From assembly GCA_021186555.1 (NCBI GenBank), contig JAJKFL010000012.1:4085894-4149893 (forward strand): a DNA stretch of 64,000 nucleotides. The letters run 5' to 3'. The stretch is from Reticulitermes speratus (lineage: Eukaryota; Arthropoda; Insecta; Blattodea; Rhinotermitidae). Positions 11,540-22,000 of this stretch are shown one piece after another. Within the stretch, counting starts at the first letter, position 1; each line of letters starts with the position of its first letter. The position numbers were made by a program, and so were the translations under genes. The notes under the pieces were generated by a model. The model worked only from the letters and a program-made list of their open reading frames with translations. It was not told where the DNA came from and searched no databases.

Positions 11540-13345
11540 GACATGTGGCACCTATGGGGGACAGGAAAGGTGCATACAGGGGTTTGGTGGGGAGATCTGA
11601 GGGAAAGAGATGACATGGAAGACCTAGGTGTAGATGGGAGGAAATTAACATACATATAAGCTATGGAAATAAACTAATTACCAATACTCATAGTACCAAT
11701 TTTCTGGGATTAATCATTGACAGTACTTTATCGTGGAAAAATCATATCGATAAATTAATGTCTAAATTAAGTTTGGCATGCTGTGCAATCAGAGTGGTCA
11801 AATCTCTTATGACACAGGAATCCTTAAGGATAATTTATTTCTCTTATATTCATTCTGTTATGACATATGGTATTAATTTTCTGGGGCAATTCTTCCTGTT
11901 GCAGCAATATTTTTAAAATACAAAAAAGGATAATTAGAATTATAACAAACTGTCGAAGTAGAGTTTCTTGTCGAGAATTATTTAAGAAACTAAAGATTCT
12001 CCATTACCATCACAATATATATTTTCTGTTTTATTATTTGTGATTAAGAACAGTGACCTATTTAAATTAATTCTGAGATTCATAGTATAAACACGAGACA
12101 CAGAACTGGCTAACATCCTCCTATATCAAATGTAACAATGATCCAAAAAGGAAGCACCTATTCTGGAATTAAAATTTTTAATCATTTACCATTTGGTATT
12201 AAAGATTTATCTCATAAAGAGAAACAATTTAGACCTGCTTTAAAGAGGTTTCTTCTTACAAATTCATTTTATTCATTGGATGAATATTTTAACTGGAATT
12301 CGACTAAAGATCTTTGGTCCTTAATAAATTTAGTAAATTTATTTTATAAGCGTGTTTTTTTATATACACGGCTTTGTGATTTGATTTAGTGACTTTTGTG
12401 ATGGATGGGTTTGTATTGTTTGTGATGTTTGGTTGTTGTAGTGCATTGTATTTTGACTTTGGCTTTGCTTTTTGTGGGCAGGCACATATATGTATAGTGA
12501 TTGACTGATTCCACATCCAAAGGGGTTTTTTTTCTCTCACCTTGTTGGGATTTGTGGAGTGTAGGCGAATGTGAATAAATGTGAATGTGAAAAGGTTCAT
12601 AATGTTGAAGACTGTTTTTATAAGAATGACTTTCAATAACAGACATTGTGTTTAGAAGTGATAAAGTTTGCCATTCATTCATATAGATGGTGATAATTTA
12701 TGACAGTTGTTATGTTCTTGCACACTGAAGTTGTGTTCTGTATTCTATTCTGTGTTGTGCATGTTGTGCTGTGTGTGTTTTTGTTTGTGTTGTGGGCTGG
12801 AACGATTTCCGCATGCACATGGGTTGGAGCTCCCAGTAGGATTTGTAGAGGATGAACAGCATAAAATGTTAAGTGTAAAAATGTAAAATTATTTAGGCCA
12901 GCCTGAAATAGGTTTCTCTACACTAATTCATTTTACAGCTTTGAGGAATATTTTAATCACAATTAAATACTTGTATATTGTGTTAGGGTTCATAATTTTG
13001 AAGATTGTTTTTATAAGAATGACTTTTAATAACAGGCACTGTGTAGGATTGTATAAGGTTTGCCATTGATTCATACAGATGGTGATTAAATTTATGACAC
13101 TTGCTATGTACTTGTACACTGGAATTGTATTCTATATTATTTGTTGTGTTGCTGTATGTTGTGCTGTGCTTGTTTTTGTTGTATGTAAACTAGGACGATT
13201 TCCACATCCACATGAGTTTGTACTCCCTGCAGGATTTACGGAATTGAATGAATGAATATTAAGATGGATCTTCAAGAAGTGGGAATGGGGGAAAATGGAC
13301 TGGATTGATCTGGCTCAGGATTGGGAAAGATAGCGGGCTCTTGTG
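11540..13345 (+). mobile_element. R-type LINE C-terminal fragment split by an insertion
   Basis: The left part (11540-11645) and right part (about 13256-13345) together match the intact-looking fragment at 45886-46100: a shared string around GAGGTGCATACAGG, then GATGGGAGG, then ATGGATCTTCAAGAAGTGGG. The 1.6 kb between them is CR1-like LINE debris, so a younger LINE landed in an older LINE remnant. Confidence 0.7.
11648..13255 (+). mobile_element. 5'-truncated CR1/jockey-like LINE copies
   Basis: From about 11660 the translation, with frameshifts, matches the C-terminal reverse transcriptase region of the element at 3396-4778 (FLGLIIDSTLSWKNHIDKL, then TYSGIKIFNHLPFGIKD at 12138-12389). Two diverged copies of a 3' UTR-like segment follow, about 12590-12870 and 12890-13260; each runs through GTTTGCCATT and a TGTTGTGCTGTG stretch, and the second ends in GAATGAATGAA. 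All pieces are dead. Confidence 0.75.
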
Positions 13346-13824
13346 AATGCTGTAATTTACCTCGGGTTTCATAAAATGCGGGGAATTTCTTGAATAGCCT
13401 AGGGCCTGTTGGCTTCTCATGAAGGCCTTTGCTGCATGGGGTTAGTGAAATATCCCTTACCATGTTACTAACAAACTCGGCCACAGAGGGAACAATTCGT
13501 GCGAACCAGCCAAACAGATGGCAGGACATTCGTCGGTCAGACTATGTCATTGACATGCCGATGTCATGGATATATGGTTTTTGCTTACTACCGGGAAGCG
13601 TTCGTTGGTGTACGCTCTGTGAATGTACTTAACAAAACACAGCTGGTCAATGGCGTTGAGGCACTGCGAGTGGCAAGCGATTTTTGTGCTGAAGTAATGA
13701 AATGTTTGATGTTTGCAATTTAAGAGCTTCAAGTAATAGTTGTTACAATTTCCTCACGAGGGCTTAAACAAAGACGTGACACTTAATGTTATTTGCACTT
13801 GATTTTGTTTGCAGGTAGTGACAA
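13346..13824. promoter_or_regulatory. Upstream region of RPUSD1-like gene
   Basis: It contains more CG dinucleotides than the surrounding repeats, as expected for an insect promoter or first non-coding exon. A polypyrimidine stretch and acceptor (TTTTGTTTGCAG, ending about 13815) lie just before the ATG, so a 5' UTR intron is likely. No core promoter element can be assigned with confidence. Confidence 0.3.
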
Positions 13825-15581
13825 ATGGAAAATGTTATAGAAATTGTTATAAGAATATTTATTTATAAATTTGGTCATATTTGGCGTGAATGGGTGTCTG
13901 CTGTCGGAAGAGATCAACTTAGAAAGCCAATGAACATATCGCCATTGAAGGAAGTTGACATTTTATATAGAAGTCAAAATTTTTTGGTGATAAATAAAAG
14001 GCACGATATTGTAATAAATAGTGATGATCCGACTGTTAAGGTATGCCATCTCTTGTTAGAAAAACAAGATTGTTTACCTTTTGTGTGTTCCGGTATGTTT
14101 TATATATTCAGTGTTAACATTTGAGATCATATAATCTTTTTGCAGTGTTTATGTTGCAAGGTCGGCTGTGCATGTCTCCATATTTCAGAAACATATAATT
14201 CGACTTTTTAAAGCGTTTTGTATGTCTCTGTGTGTATTTATCAGGTCTCCTTGCAGCTGCAGCTTAGAAAGCTGTTCCCAGATTTGGTAAACCCAAAACT
14301 GCAGCATGACTTTTATTTTGTACACAGACTAGATTATGCTACTAGTGGTATAATCTGCATAGCATTACATAAGAAGGCATGTTCTGCAGCCACAATTGTT
14401 TTCAGTGAGAGAAAAACAAAGAAATATTACTTGGCACTGTTACGTGGTCATGTAGCAGGTGAAATTATGGACATATATAAGCCAGTAGGAGAAGACAGTC
14501 AACAGAAGAGTGGCAATCACCGCATGTGTACTTCGTCAGATCCTCACTGTATGTTTCCAAGATTTGCACATACACGAATGCTGGTATTACAGCGTGGTTT
14601 ATATGATCTGTATCCAGCAACAAAAGTATTACTTAGGCCAATCACAGGCAGACGGCATCAGCTTCGAGTTCATTGTGCAGATATTGGCCACACTATTGTG
14701 GGTGACTATACTTACAGTAACAGGCAAGATGTGCTTCCATATAGAATGTTTCTTCATGCTTTCAGGTAAGAGATGGTAATTTCTATAAAAGTTATCTGTG
14801 AAGCTTGTGGCATCTATTATAACAATGTCTGATGTTCATAGCAAGCAAACAACCAAGTAACATGTCTGAGTTGCTGGTCGTCATGTCTTGTATTTGGAAG
14901 GTCTTGGGTTCAATTATCAGCCCAGGGTTTTTTTTTTCGAGTTGTTTTGTCCCCATAAGAATGTGCCTAAAAATGTGAATGCTGTCCGGTCATATTTTTA
15001 ATTTGTTATTTAGTCATCCTCCCACTTGATGTTGTATAACCTCAGCAGTTCAGATAAGGCTTTCAAATGAACAATGAAATAGCTAGCATCTTCAGTAGTT
15101 GGTATGACAGTAACACACCTAACTGTATTCATGTAGTGACTAATTTGAATGTCAAGTGGCACACCATCAGGTCTTGTCTCAAGTTTTCCATGGTTTTCTT
15201 CAGCACACCTCTGCCTGAATAAAGGTATCAGTACATAATGGCACTGCTCAGTGCGTATATTTATTCTAGGTATCACTTTTGGTATTTGATAATATGGCTT
15301 CAAGTTACTGCGGTTAGGTAATTTACAATGTTTCTAGTAATTTGCGTTGGAATTTAAACTGGCTTTATCCTAGTCATTAAAGGAGGAATGAACCGTTTTT
15401 AATGGAATGATGAATGTTGTACAGGCTGGTCCTTGTGAACAGTGTGGAGCCATTGACTGTACAGACAGTGGATCCATTTACTAGTGAGATTGCTGCCAAC
15501 AAATGGACTCCTGTGGAGACATTGAATGCTATTGACGACTCTTCATTCTCTAAACTTGATATGGAAGGGGATTACTGCTAG
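13825..15581 (+). CDS. RPUSD1: RluA-family pseudouridine synthase (RPUSD1-like)
   Basis: Three coding exons: 13825-14040, 14245-14765 and 15425-15581, with GT-AG introns and matching phases (0, then 2), giving 297 residues, close to the vertebrate protein. The family converts uridine to pseudouridine in RNA; the substrate of this member is not established from sequence. The signature HRLDYATSG (from residue 99) holds the catalytic aspartate, residue 102. YYLALLRGH and LRPITGRRHQLRVH follow, the latter being the RluA C-terminal core motif. Exon 1 could be read past 14040, but ending it at the GTATGC donor there is required for phase and joins VINSDDPTVK to VSLQLQLRK, as in the family. AATAAA lies at 15994-15999. 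No lesion was seen. Confidence 0.92.
15010..15303 (-). CDS. Unidentified ORF inside RPUSD1 intron 2
   Basis: On the minus strand about 97 codons are open, with a protein-like composition (RPDGVPLDIQISHYMNTV and TEDASYFIVHLKALSELL). The frame can extend upstream to a possible acceptor (AATTACTAG) near 15337. I do not recognise the family. It may be a transposon or retrocopy remnant, a small nested gene, or chance. Confidence 0.25.
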   Translation of the reverse strand: MKPYYQIPKVIPRINIRTEQCHYVLIPLFRQRCAEENHGKLETRPDGVPLDIQISHYMNTVRCVTVIPTTEDASYFIVHLKALSELLRLYNIKWEDD

Positions 15582-16075
15582 TAAGGATTTGCAATAGTCT
15601 GTAACTAATCCAATTTGTGTTCAAAAGCTGTGAGTAAATTCTGGTCATGAGAGAGTACTTTTGCTATATTTATAAATCCTGTCAGGGGCATCCAGCATAA
15701 GCTCTGGGACCCACCCACATATGCTGTGGGTACTGTGGCTACTTTCCTCAGGGTAAAGCAACTGGGGCATGCAACAGGTAAGAAAGAGTGGAGCTATACC
15801 GTCACTCGTGCATCTGGCTTAATGGAGTGCACAGTTACAACTTAACCTTTACTTTGGGAAAGGGCACAGTAGATAAATGTCACTGCTGAAGGATCAGTAA
15901 TTGACAAACAGTAACAAATGCTACTGGCGTGGTGAGATGTCACAGATGTAAACAGATTGACACCTTATGATAAATGTATTATTCCTTAAAAATAATAAAC
16001 ATTTCTGATCTGAAACTTAACTTCACCAGAGCATGGCAAACCAGGGCACAAATGTCCTATACAAAATATGTGAAT

Positions 16076-16330
16076 TTTATGTTGCATTCACCGTGCATTT
16101 TTGCTTAATTGAACAATTTTTACCAACAAATTCTCACAGACATGTAATGTCGATAGTTTATTTTATTTTATTAATAGCTTTCCCCGATACATATTTCGGC
16201 ATGTTAAAAGCCTCAACGACCCCTTGAAGATGGCGATGTAAACATGCCGAAATACTTATTGGGGGAAAGCTATTACTAAAATAAACTATCGACATTACAT
16301 GTCTGTGTGCATTTGTTGGTAAAAATTGTT
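16076..16330. mobile_element. Palindromic element with 14-bp target duplication
   Basis: The two arms are near-complementary over about 95 bases (left from GAACAATTTTTACCAACAAA, right ending TTGTTGGTAAAAATTGTTC). CAAAATATGTGAAT flanks it at 16062-16075 and 16331-16344. The left side extends roughly 35 bases beyond the palindrome. At 16224-16252 a TTGAAGA, imperfect stem and GAAA resemble a degenerate hammerhead core. Confidence 0.75.
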
Positions 16331-17026
16331 CAAAATATGTGAATGTGTTTATGCATGTATCTACAAATTTCGTGTAGCAAAGCAAAGATTTGATGTTCCC
16401 ACGTTGTTGATGTGACAAATAATTTAACAGTTTCCTTCAGACTTGACCTTATTATTGAGCTATAAAATGACAATAAATAAGTGTGCTAATTTTGGCATTT
16501 AGGTAAGTGATCAAGTATTTTACTGTTGTGTACAAATAGCAGTAGGTATACCATATTGCTGTTTTTGTTTGTGCACTGTCTTAGGTGTCCAGTTTTCATT
16601 TGAGAAATTATGTTTCTAGAATGTTTTGTGAAGTTTGAGTTGTACATCACAACATCCAAGTGAATGTTTTGTTTGTAACTGCATATTCTAGTCATAGTAA
16701 CATCCTGTAATAAAGCAATTTAATTAATATATACCATGACTGCATTCTGTGTGTAAAAAGACTGCATTTCCGATATTCTGTCTGCATAAGAATTAGAAGA
16801 ATTCCATTGCTGTTCCTGCTCCTTTAATCGTTTTGTGTGTCTGTTTAGGTTTATATATAAATAAGGGCAGTGCTGCCATAGCTCAGGAAGTTAGTCACGT
16901 GCTTCTCACTCTAGGGGTCCACATGGGTACATTTGTCTGCCAGTATTTTAGTTTTTCTCGGCCGGTTATTCTACTTCATCTCGATACTTGTCTGTCATCA
17001 GGAGCTGGTACATTGGTCCCTTAGGA

Positions 17027-17336
17027 CAGCGGTCGCCAACCATTTGGACCTCACGGACCACTAAACTCACAATTTTGAATCCCGCGGACCACTAACATGA
17101 ATTTTTTTAAAAAGGAACAAACATCTATAAAATAATGATCATAAAAGTTCAATTTTATTAATATGAAATGCACTTGTTTAATTATAACAAAATTATTAGT
17201 ATGATATTTGTTGCTGCTTGTTTGAAATAAGTATAATAAACATAAAAATTGCAAATAATGTCCAAATTTCTCCAGGACCACCAAAATTTTCTCGTGGACC
17301 ATCAGTGGTCCGCGGACAACCGGTTGGCGACCGCTG
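17027..17336. mobile_element. hAT-type MITE, 310 bp
   Basis: Terminal inverted repeats CAGCGGTCGCCAACC and GGTTGGCGACCGCTG are flanked by the 8-bp direct repeat CCTTAGGA (17019-17026 and 17337-17344). Eight-base target duplications and CA...TG ends are typical of hAT elements. The interior is AT-rich and non-coding. Confidence 0.92.
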
Positions 17337-17400
17337 CCTTAGGAGGCTGCAGTACTAAGGGACTCAGTCTCACTTCATTGCTACGACAGGCTACATGCAT

Positions 17401-17908
17401 GCATACATACATACATACATACATGCACGTGCAGACATACATTCCATTGATCCATCAGTCAGCCATATGGCATTTGGATATGAAACAAGTCATAGTGCTA
17501 TAAAAACATGGTTATATAAAGCAGTCACTAGTCCCATATCAAAGTAAGTGGACAAAATACATGACTAAAAATGTATAATGTTTATAATGCCATCATCAGT
17601 CTTTATTTCATGTTGATAATTAAATATTTGTTAATTGAATGAAAGTATTCAGCAATTGAAAACCTTTTCAGAGCCAATACAAAGTGCTTCTTATCCTTTA
17701 CTAATTTTGCAATACATGCTAGTAATGTATTAAAAATCTTTATGCTCGCATAGTAAACACATGTCTGATATGATGCAAAATTTGTTATTGATCTATGTAA
17801 TTGCACTTTATTTCTTGTATTGGTACTGTGCACTGAAAAATTAAAAGTGAGATATTCTAAGTTATGTATCAAAGAAGTTGTCAGCAGTGCCAAGGGACTC
17901 GGTGTCAC
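17401..17908 (-). mobile_element. CR1/jockey-like LINE 3' fragment
   Basis: On the minus strand the translation ends with family-type C-terminal sequence (SIKIFNTLLACIAKL, then KHFVLALKRFSIAEYFHSIN) and a 3' UTR closing in a (CATA)n tail at 17401-17424. 5'-truncated and dead. Confidence 0.7.
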
Positions 17909-18302
17909 CTCATTGGTACAACAGGCTGTAGTATCAGCTTCATGTCTCTACTACAGCCACCTAATTGAAAGTAGTCTGTGCAGAATGTGCACAGATATTT
18001 ACATTCTTTTATTATGTTCTCAAAAGGATGTATCTAGACTTGTTTCATTAAAGTAGTTTACATGGTGATGGGTTTAAATCTTGAGTACAAATTTGTTCTT
18101 AGTGCATCTTAGGTTGCTAACAATCTTCTGCTTGTTACGTTTATTCCCTATTTGGTATATGTTGTGCTTCCTTTGCTGATAAATCTTTGCCAAAGACTAG
18201 TGGAAGCACAAATTTTCAGGACTGAGTAGCTCTAAGAGGCTTGGGTATTTGTCAATGTGGAATTCTTTTCAGGAAACTTGCAGTAGGTGAATATACTCGT
18301 CT

Positions 18303-18430
18303 AGATTTCAGGCTTCTGCTGCGATGATGAAATCTGTGGTCTTCTGGGATATTACACGGCGTCGTGTGGTAATGGTTTACCGACGTTTCGGGACAACGTA
18401 TCGGTCCCATCCTCACGAGTCAAGAGTCAT
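18303..18430 (-). repeat. Palindromic family A, single arm
   Basis: Starts GATTTCAGGCTTCTGCTG and runs through CTTCTGGGATATTACACGG to GGTCCCATCCTCACGAGTC, the reverse complement of the 49.0 kb arm. No second arm or target duplication was found. Confidence 0.75.
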
Positions 18431-19073
18431 CAAAAATCGGCAGTTCTGGCCCACTATGTCAGGCACAGTTGATAGGAGTAGGCATAATCAGAACCTAGGG
18501 TGCTCATTTTAGCAAGTGGATTGCACTAATACGAAATTGATCATTCTATGTAGACTAACATCATTGACAAAATACGGTATCACTTGTAACCTACCTATGG
18601 TAATGTTCACGGGTACCATTAGGTAAACAAAATCGGCGGTACGGGTAAAGCTAAAAATCGTAGCCAGTACCGTTGTCTAACTATGAACGTACGGTAAATG
18701 TTTATTTTGTCTTTGTTGTACCAGCTGTGTTCAGACACGGTGTTTGAATATATATCATATAATGAATGTCTTCGAACTATTTTTCTTATATTCTACTATT
18801 CTTAATATTTGTATTAAGTTTGACTGTGTTGGTCACAACGGTCGTCATTTCAAATGGGCAACTTTATGGTAAATAAAATATAATTGTCATATTTATCGCC
18901 TAAAGCGTAAAAATCATAGAGCAGAAAGTATGAAAGAAAATAAAGTTCGAATGTTTAGCCTACTTTTTTTATTAAATGTAGTTAATGTCATACATAGAAC
19001 TAGCTACAGTAAATTTCCAATTCTGACCGCTGTAAGCAGCAAAATTATAATTTCAGTAGTGCACAGCACTGCT

Positions 19074-22000
19074 ATGAGAAATATGGCTGCGTTCGTGAGT
19101 TGGTGTGAATTTAAATTCCGTGTTTTGCTTCTGCAAAAGGGCTACCGAAGTTTAAGAAGAGTTCATACCTGCACAAGTGTACTTTATTGTGCCGAAGAAA
19201 AGTCTGAAAGAAAGCATAAGAAATATACGAAAACAGTAACATTACCACGAACTGATTTTCCTTTGCGTTTGGATTCTAAGAAGAAGCTAGATCGCGATAG
19301 TTTTTTATATGAGGTAATTGAAATATTTTGTTATACAATATTACAGTATATGAAACACGCTTTTAGCGAGGTCTTCTTCTGTCCCTTCCATACCAATCTC
19401 GCAACCCGTTCCCCAGATCACTGGTAGGCAATGATTCTGATTGAACTGAACGTTAAGAAACGGAAACTAAAATGAGGTTAGGAGTTGACGTGCATAAGTG
19501 TTGCCGGATCACCACTTCACGGCCTTACTTTACGATCATATTTTACAACTCGTTACGTAAGACCTATTGTGAATTATTGTACAGGAGGTTTTCATGAAAT
19601 AAGAAGGGATTAGTTTGGAGCAGAAGGTGACTTGTTGGTGCAGTAGAAACATAACATGGTGAACATCCCTGATAATTTGCAACACATTGGAGGAAATTGT
19701 ACAACATTTGAAAGTAAAAAATGATAACTACATGGACATATTAAAGGATAGGAATTATATATGAAAACAAATTACTATCGGGTAGGTGGAGGTAAAGGAT
19801 TGGGTTTGGATGTGGAAACCAAAAGTAGAATGGGCATGTGGATGTACATATTCTGTGTGTTGAACATTTAGATGTCATTGCATATTTACAAGAAATGTGA
19901 GTAGTTTCTTCCATCATACCATGTCTGTCACAATGCTTCTTCATTTTTTTTTAAATTGGGCTAATATTGTTGGTTCTCAGAGTATTATATGAGGAACAAC
20001 ATTATCTATTCTTATCTGTTCGTATCTTTTTTTGCAGTGTAACATCCTAACACATTTTCAATGTTTTCTTTTCAGAAATGTGAATTTTCTACTTTATATA
20101 GTTGGCAGAGGAAACATGTCCAAGGACCAGAATTTGTTCTGCATGATGGCCCACCTTTTGCCAATGGAAAGCCTCACATGGGCCATGCAATAAATAAGGT
20201 ACAATTCTGTGTTGATAGAATTTGTTTTTTTGTGTTATCATGTCACTTGTAAACACTGAAGGGATCATTATTGGCAACATAGCATGCAACAGGTAAAGAT
20301 ATAGTAAGCTCTAAATAACTCATGAAATTGATTTTATGACATGAATTGGCAACTTCTGCATTGTTGGTGAGTGGCCCTTCTGTTAGATTAACTGAGAATG
20401 TTGCTGGTGAGTGGTAATTTTCATACAAATTAAGTTGACTCAAGTGGTGATGCTTCTGATTTGTATTCAGGAGGTATCTGATACACATCTCAGTTGGAAT
20501 GCCAACTATCTGGCTTAATGTTTATGGTTTTACTTAGTACCTCCAGGAACATTTTATGAAAGTACCTCAAAATGGGCCATGACCACTCCATGACCTATCC
20601 AGATCATCATTGACTAATTATCACACTATTTGACCTTTTATAATGTGAGGTAATGACATCATCATCAAGTAAACTTTAAGGAATAAAGAAGGTGCCATAT
20701 TACCTGCCTGATAAGATGCTGTGAGTGGTCAGATGCACCGTATAATTAGCGGAATATTTTTTCAGATGTAATAACCTTTGACCTTCTGGTATTAAGACAT
20801 AGGTTGATTTTTTGGGGATATTATTCAGGAGGGAAAAAAAATGTCTTTTGAGGTGGGAAGTAAGGTAATTTTTGTTCTCCAAACAGGCTCAGAGTGTGTA
20901 TTGATATTATTTTTCTTGTTCTTCCTCGTATCTTTATAGCACAGGCAATTTACTGCCTGTACAAGCCTCAAATTTTTTTCTTTTTGTCATCTATTTTTTC
21001 TTCCTCTTAGTTTTCACTCTTCAGGTTTGTATCTTTGTGATGCCTGTGGCCACTTTCCTGCAGTCATTTTATCTGCTTGCTTTTCCATCATCATCAATTT
21101 AATTTTAATCTTTCTGTATATGCTGGTAGGTTTTGTAAGAATGTTGAAATGGGGGTGATAGTTGCCTTGTGTTTGAATAACTGCAATAGGATACATATTT
21201 ATTACATGATGATTCATTAAAATGTTCTACAGATTTTGAAGGACGTTATCACTCGCCAGAAGTTGCTTCAGGGTTATCGAATCCATTACGTGCCAGGTTG
21301 GGACTGTCATGGTCTGCCTATTGAACTTAAAGCTCTGGATGGCTGCACCAGTTTGTCAGCTGTCACCATCCGGAGGAAAGGTTATTACAGATTTTGTTAA
21401 GTAATTTATGTATAGAGAGATGTTTGTACCAGTAGAAGTAAGTGCATTTTGTTACTCATTCCATTCTTGTACTTTCCATTAGTTGTTGAAGAAGTGTCTA
21501 AAAGTTTCTGTGTTCCATTACAAGGAAGTTATAATATTTTCCTTTTATTTTGATGTTATGTGGTCTGTTAAATTAGCACTTGGAAGAGTGGGAGTTTGGG
21601 ATGCAGTGGGATTATTAGAGTGGGTTTTCTTGCACTAGACATATGTCATATTTTATGGCACACTGCCATTCATTGTATTTGCCATTTGGTTGGAACACTC
21701 AGTATCTGGCAGATACTCTCCAAAGTAGTCACAGTATAGTGGTAGCTGTTTGAAATGTAATGAAATGTATATCATGTGGGTATGTTCGTCACGCACAAGC
21801 ATTTGTTGTACTGTTATAATCATATGTGTTGAAGAATGAATTCTTTGAAGACGAAAATTAACCTGAATTGTATTTAAAGATTCAGCTTTTACTACGCAGT
21901 GAACACAGTACATCTTGCTTATAAAAATAAGTCAGTTAATGCTGTACAGAGAAGTAAGTGCTGTTTGTTCTGAGATCCACACAAAACACATAAATACAGT

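Larger units (their letters stand above)
15582..19073. other. RPUSD1 3' flank to IARS2 promoter
   Basis: It holds the RPUSD1 poly(A) signal and a series of repeats listed separately (palindrome at 16.1 kb, hAT MITE at 17.0 kb, LINE tail at 17.4 kb, palindromic arm at 18.3 kb). From about 18560 to 19070 the sequence is richer in CG dinucleotides and free of recognised repeats, and is the likely promoter and 5' UTR region of IARS2. Confidence 0.5.

Noticed and set aside
12304-12682. Minus-strand open frames of 98-110 codons
   Set aside because: They lie antisense to a LINE 3' UTR and have low-complexity composition.
18324-18512. Open frame with ITRRRVV and [11 protein letters not shown]
   Set aside because: It is the translation of a palindromic family A arm; the same peptide appears at 48762-49136 only because the repeat recurs.
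18930-19073. Upstream ATG extension of IARS2
   Set aside because: The extra 48 residues are hydrophobic and unlike a presequence; the ATG at 19074 is followed by a typical arginine-rich leader. Not excluded.
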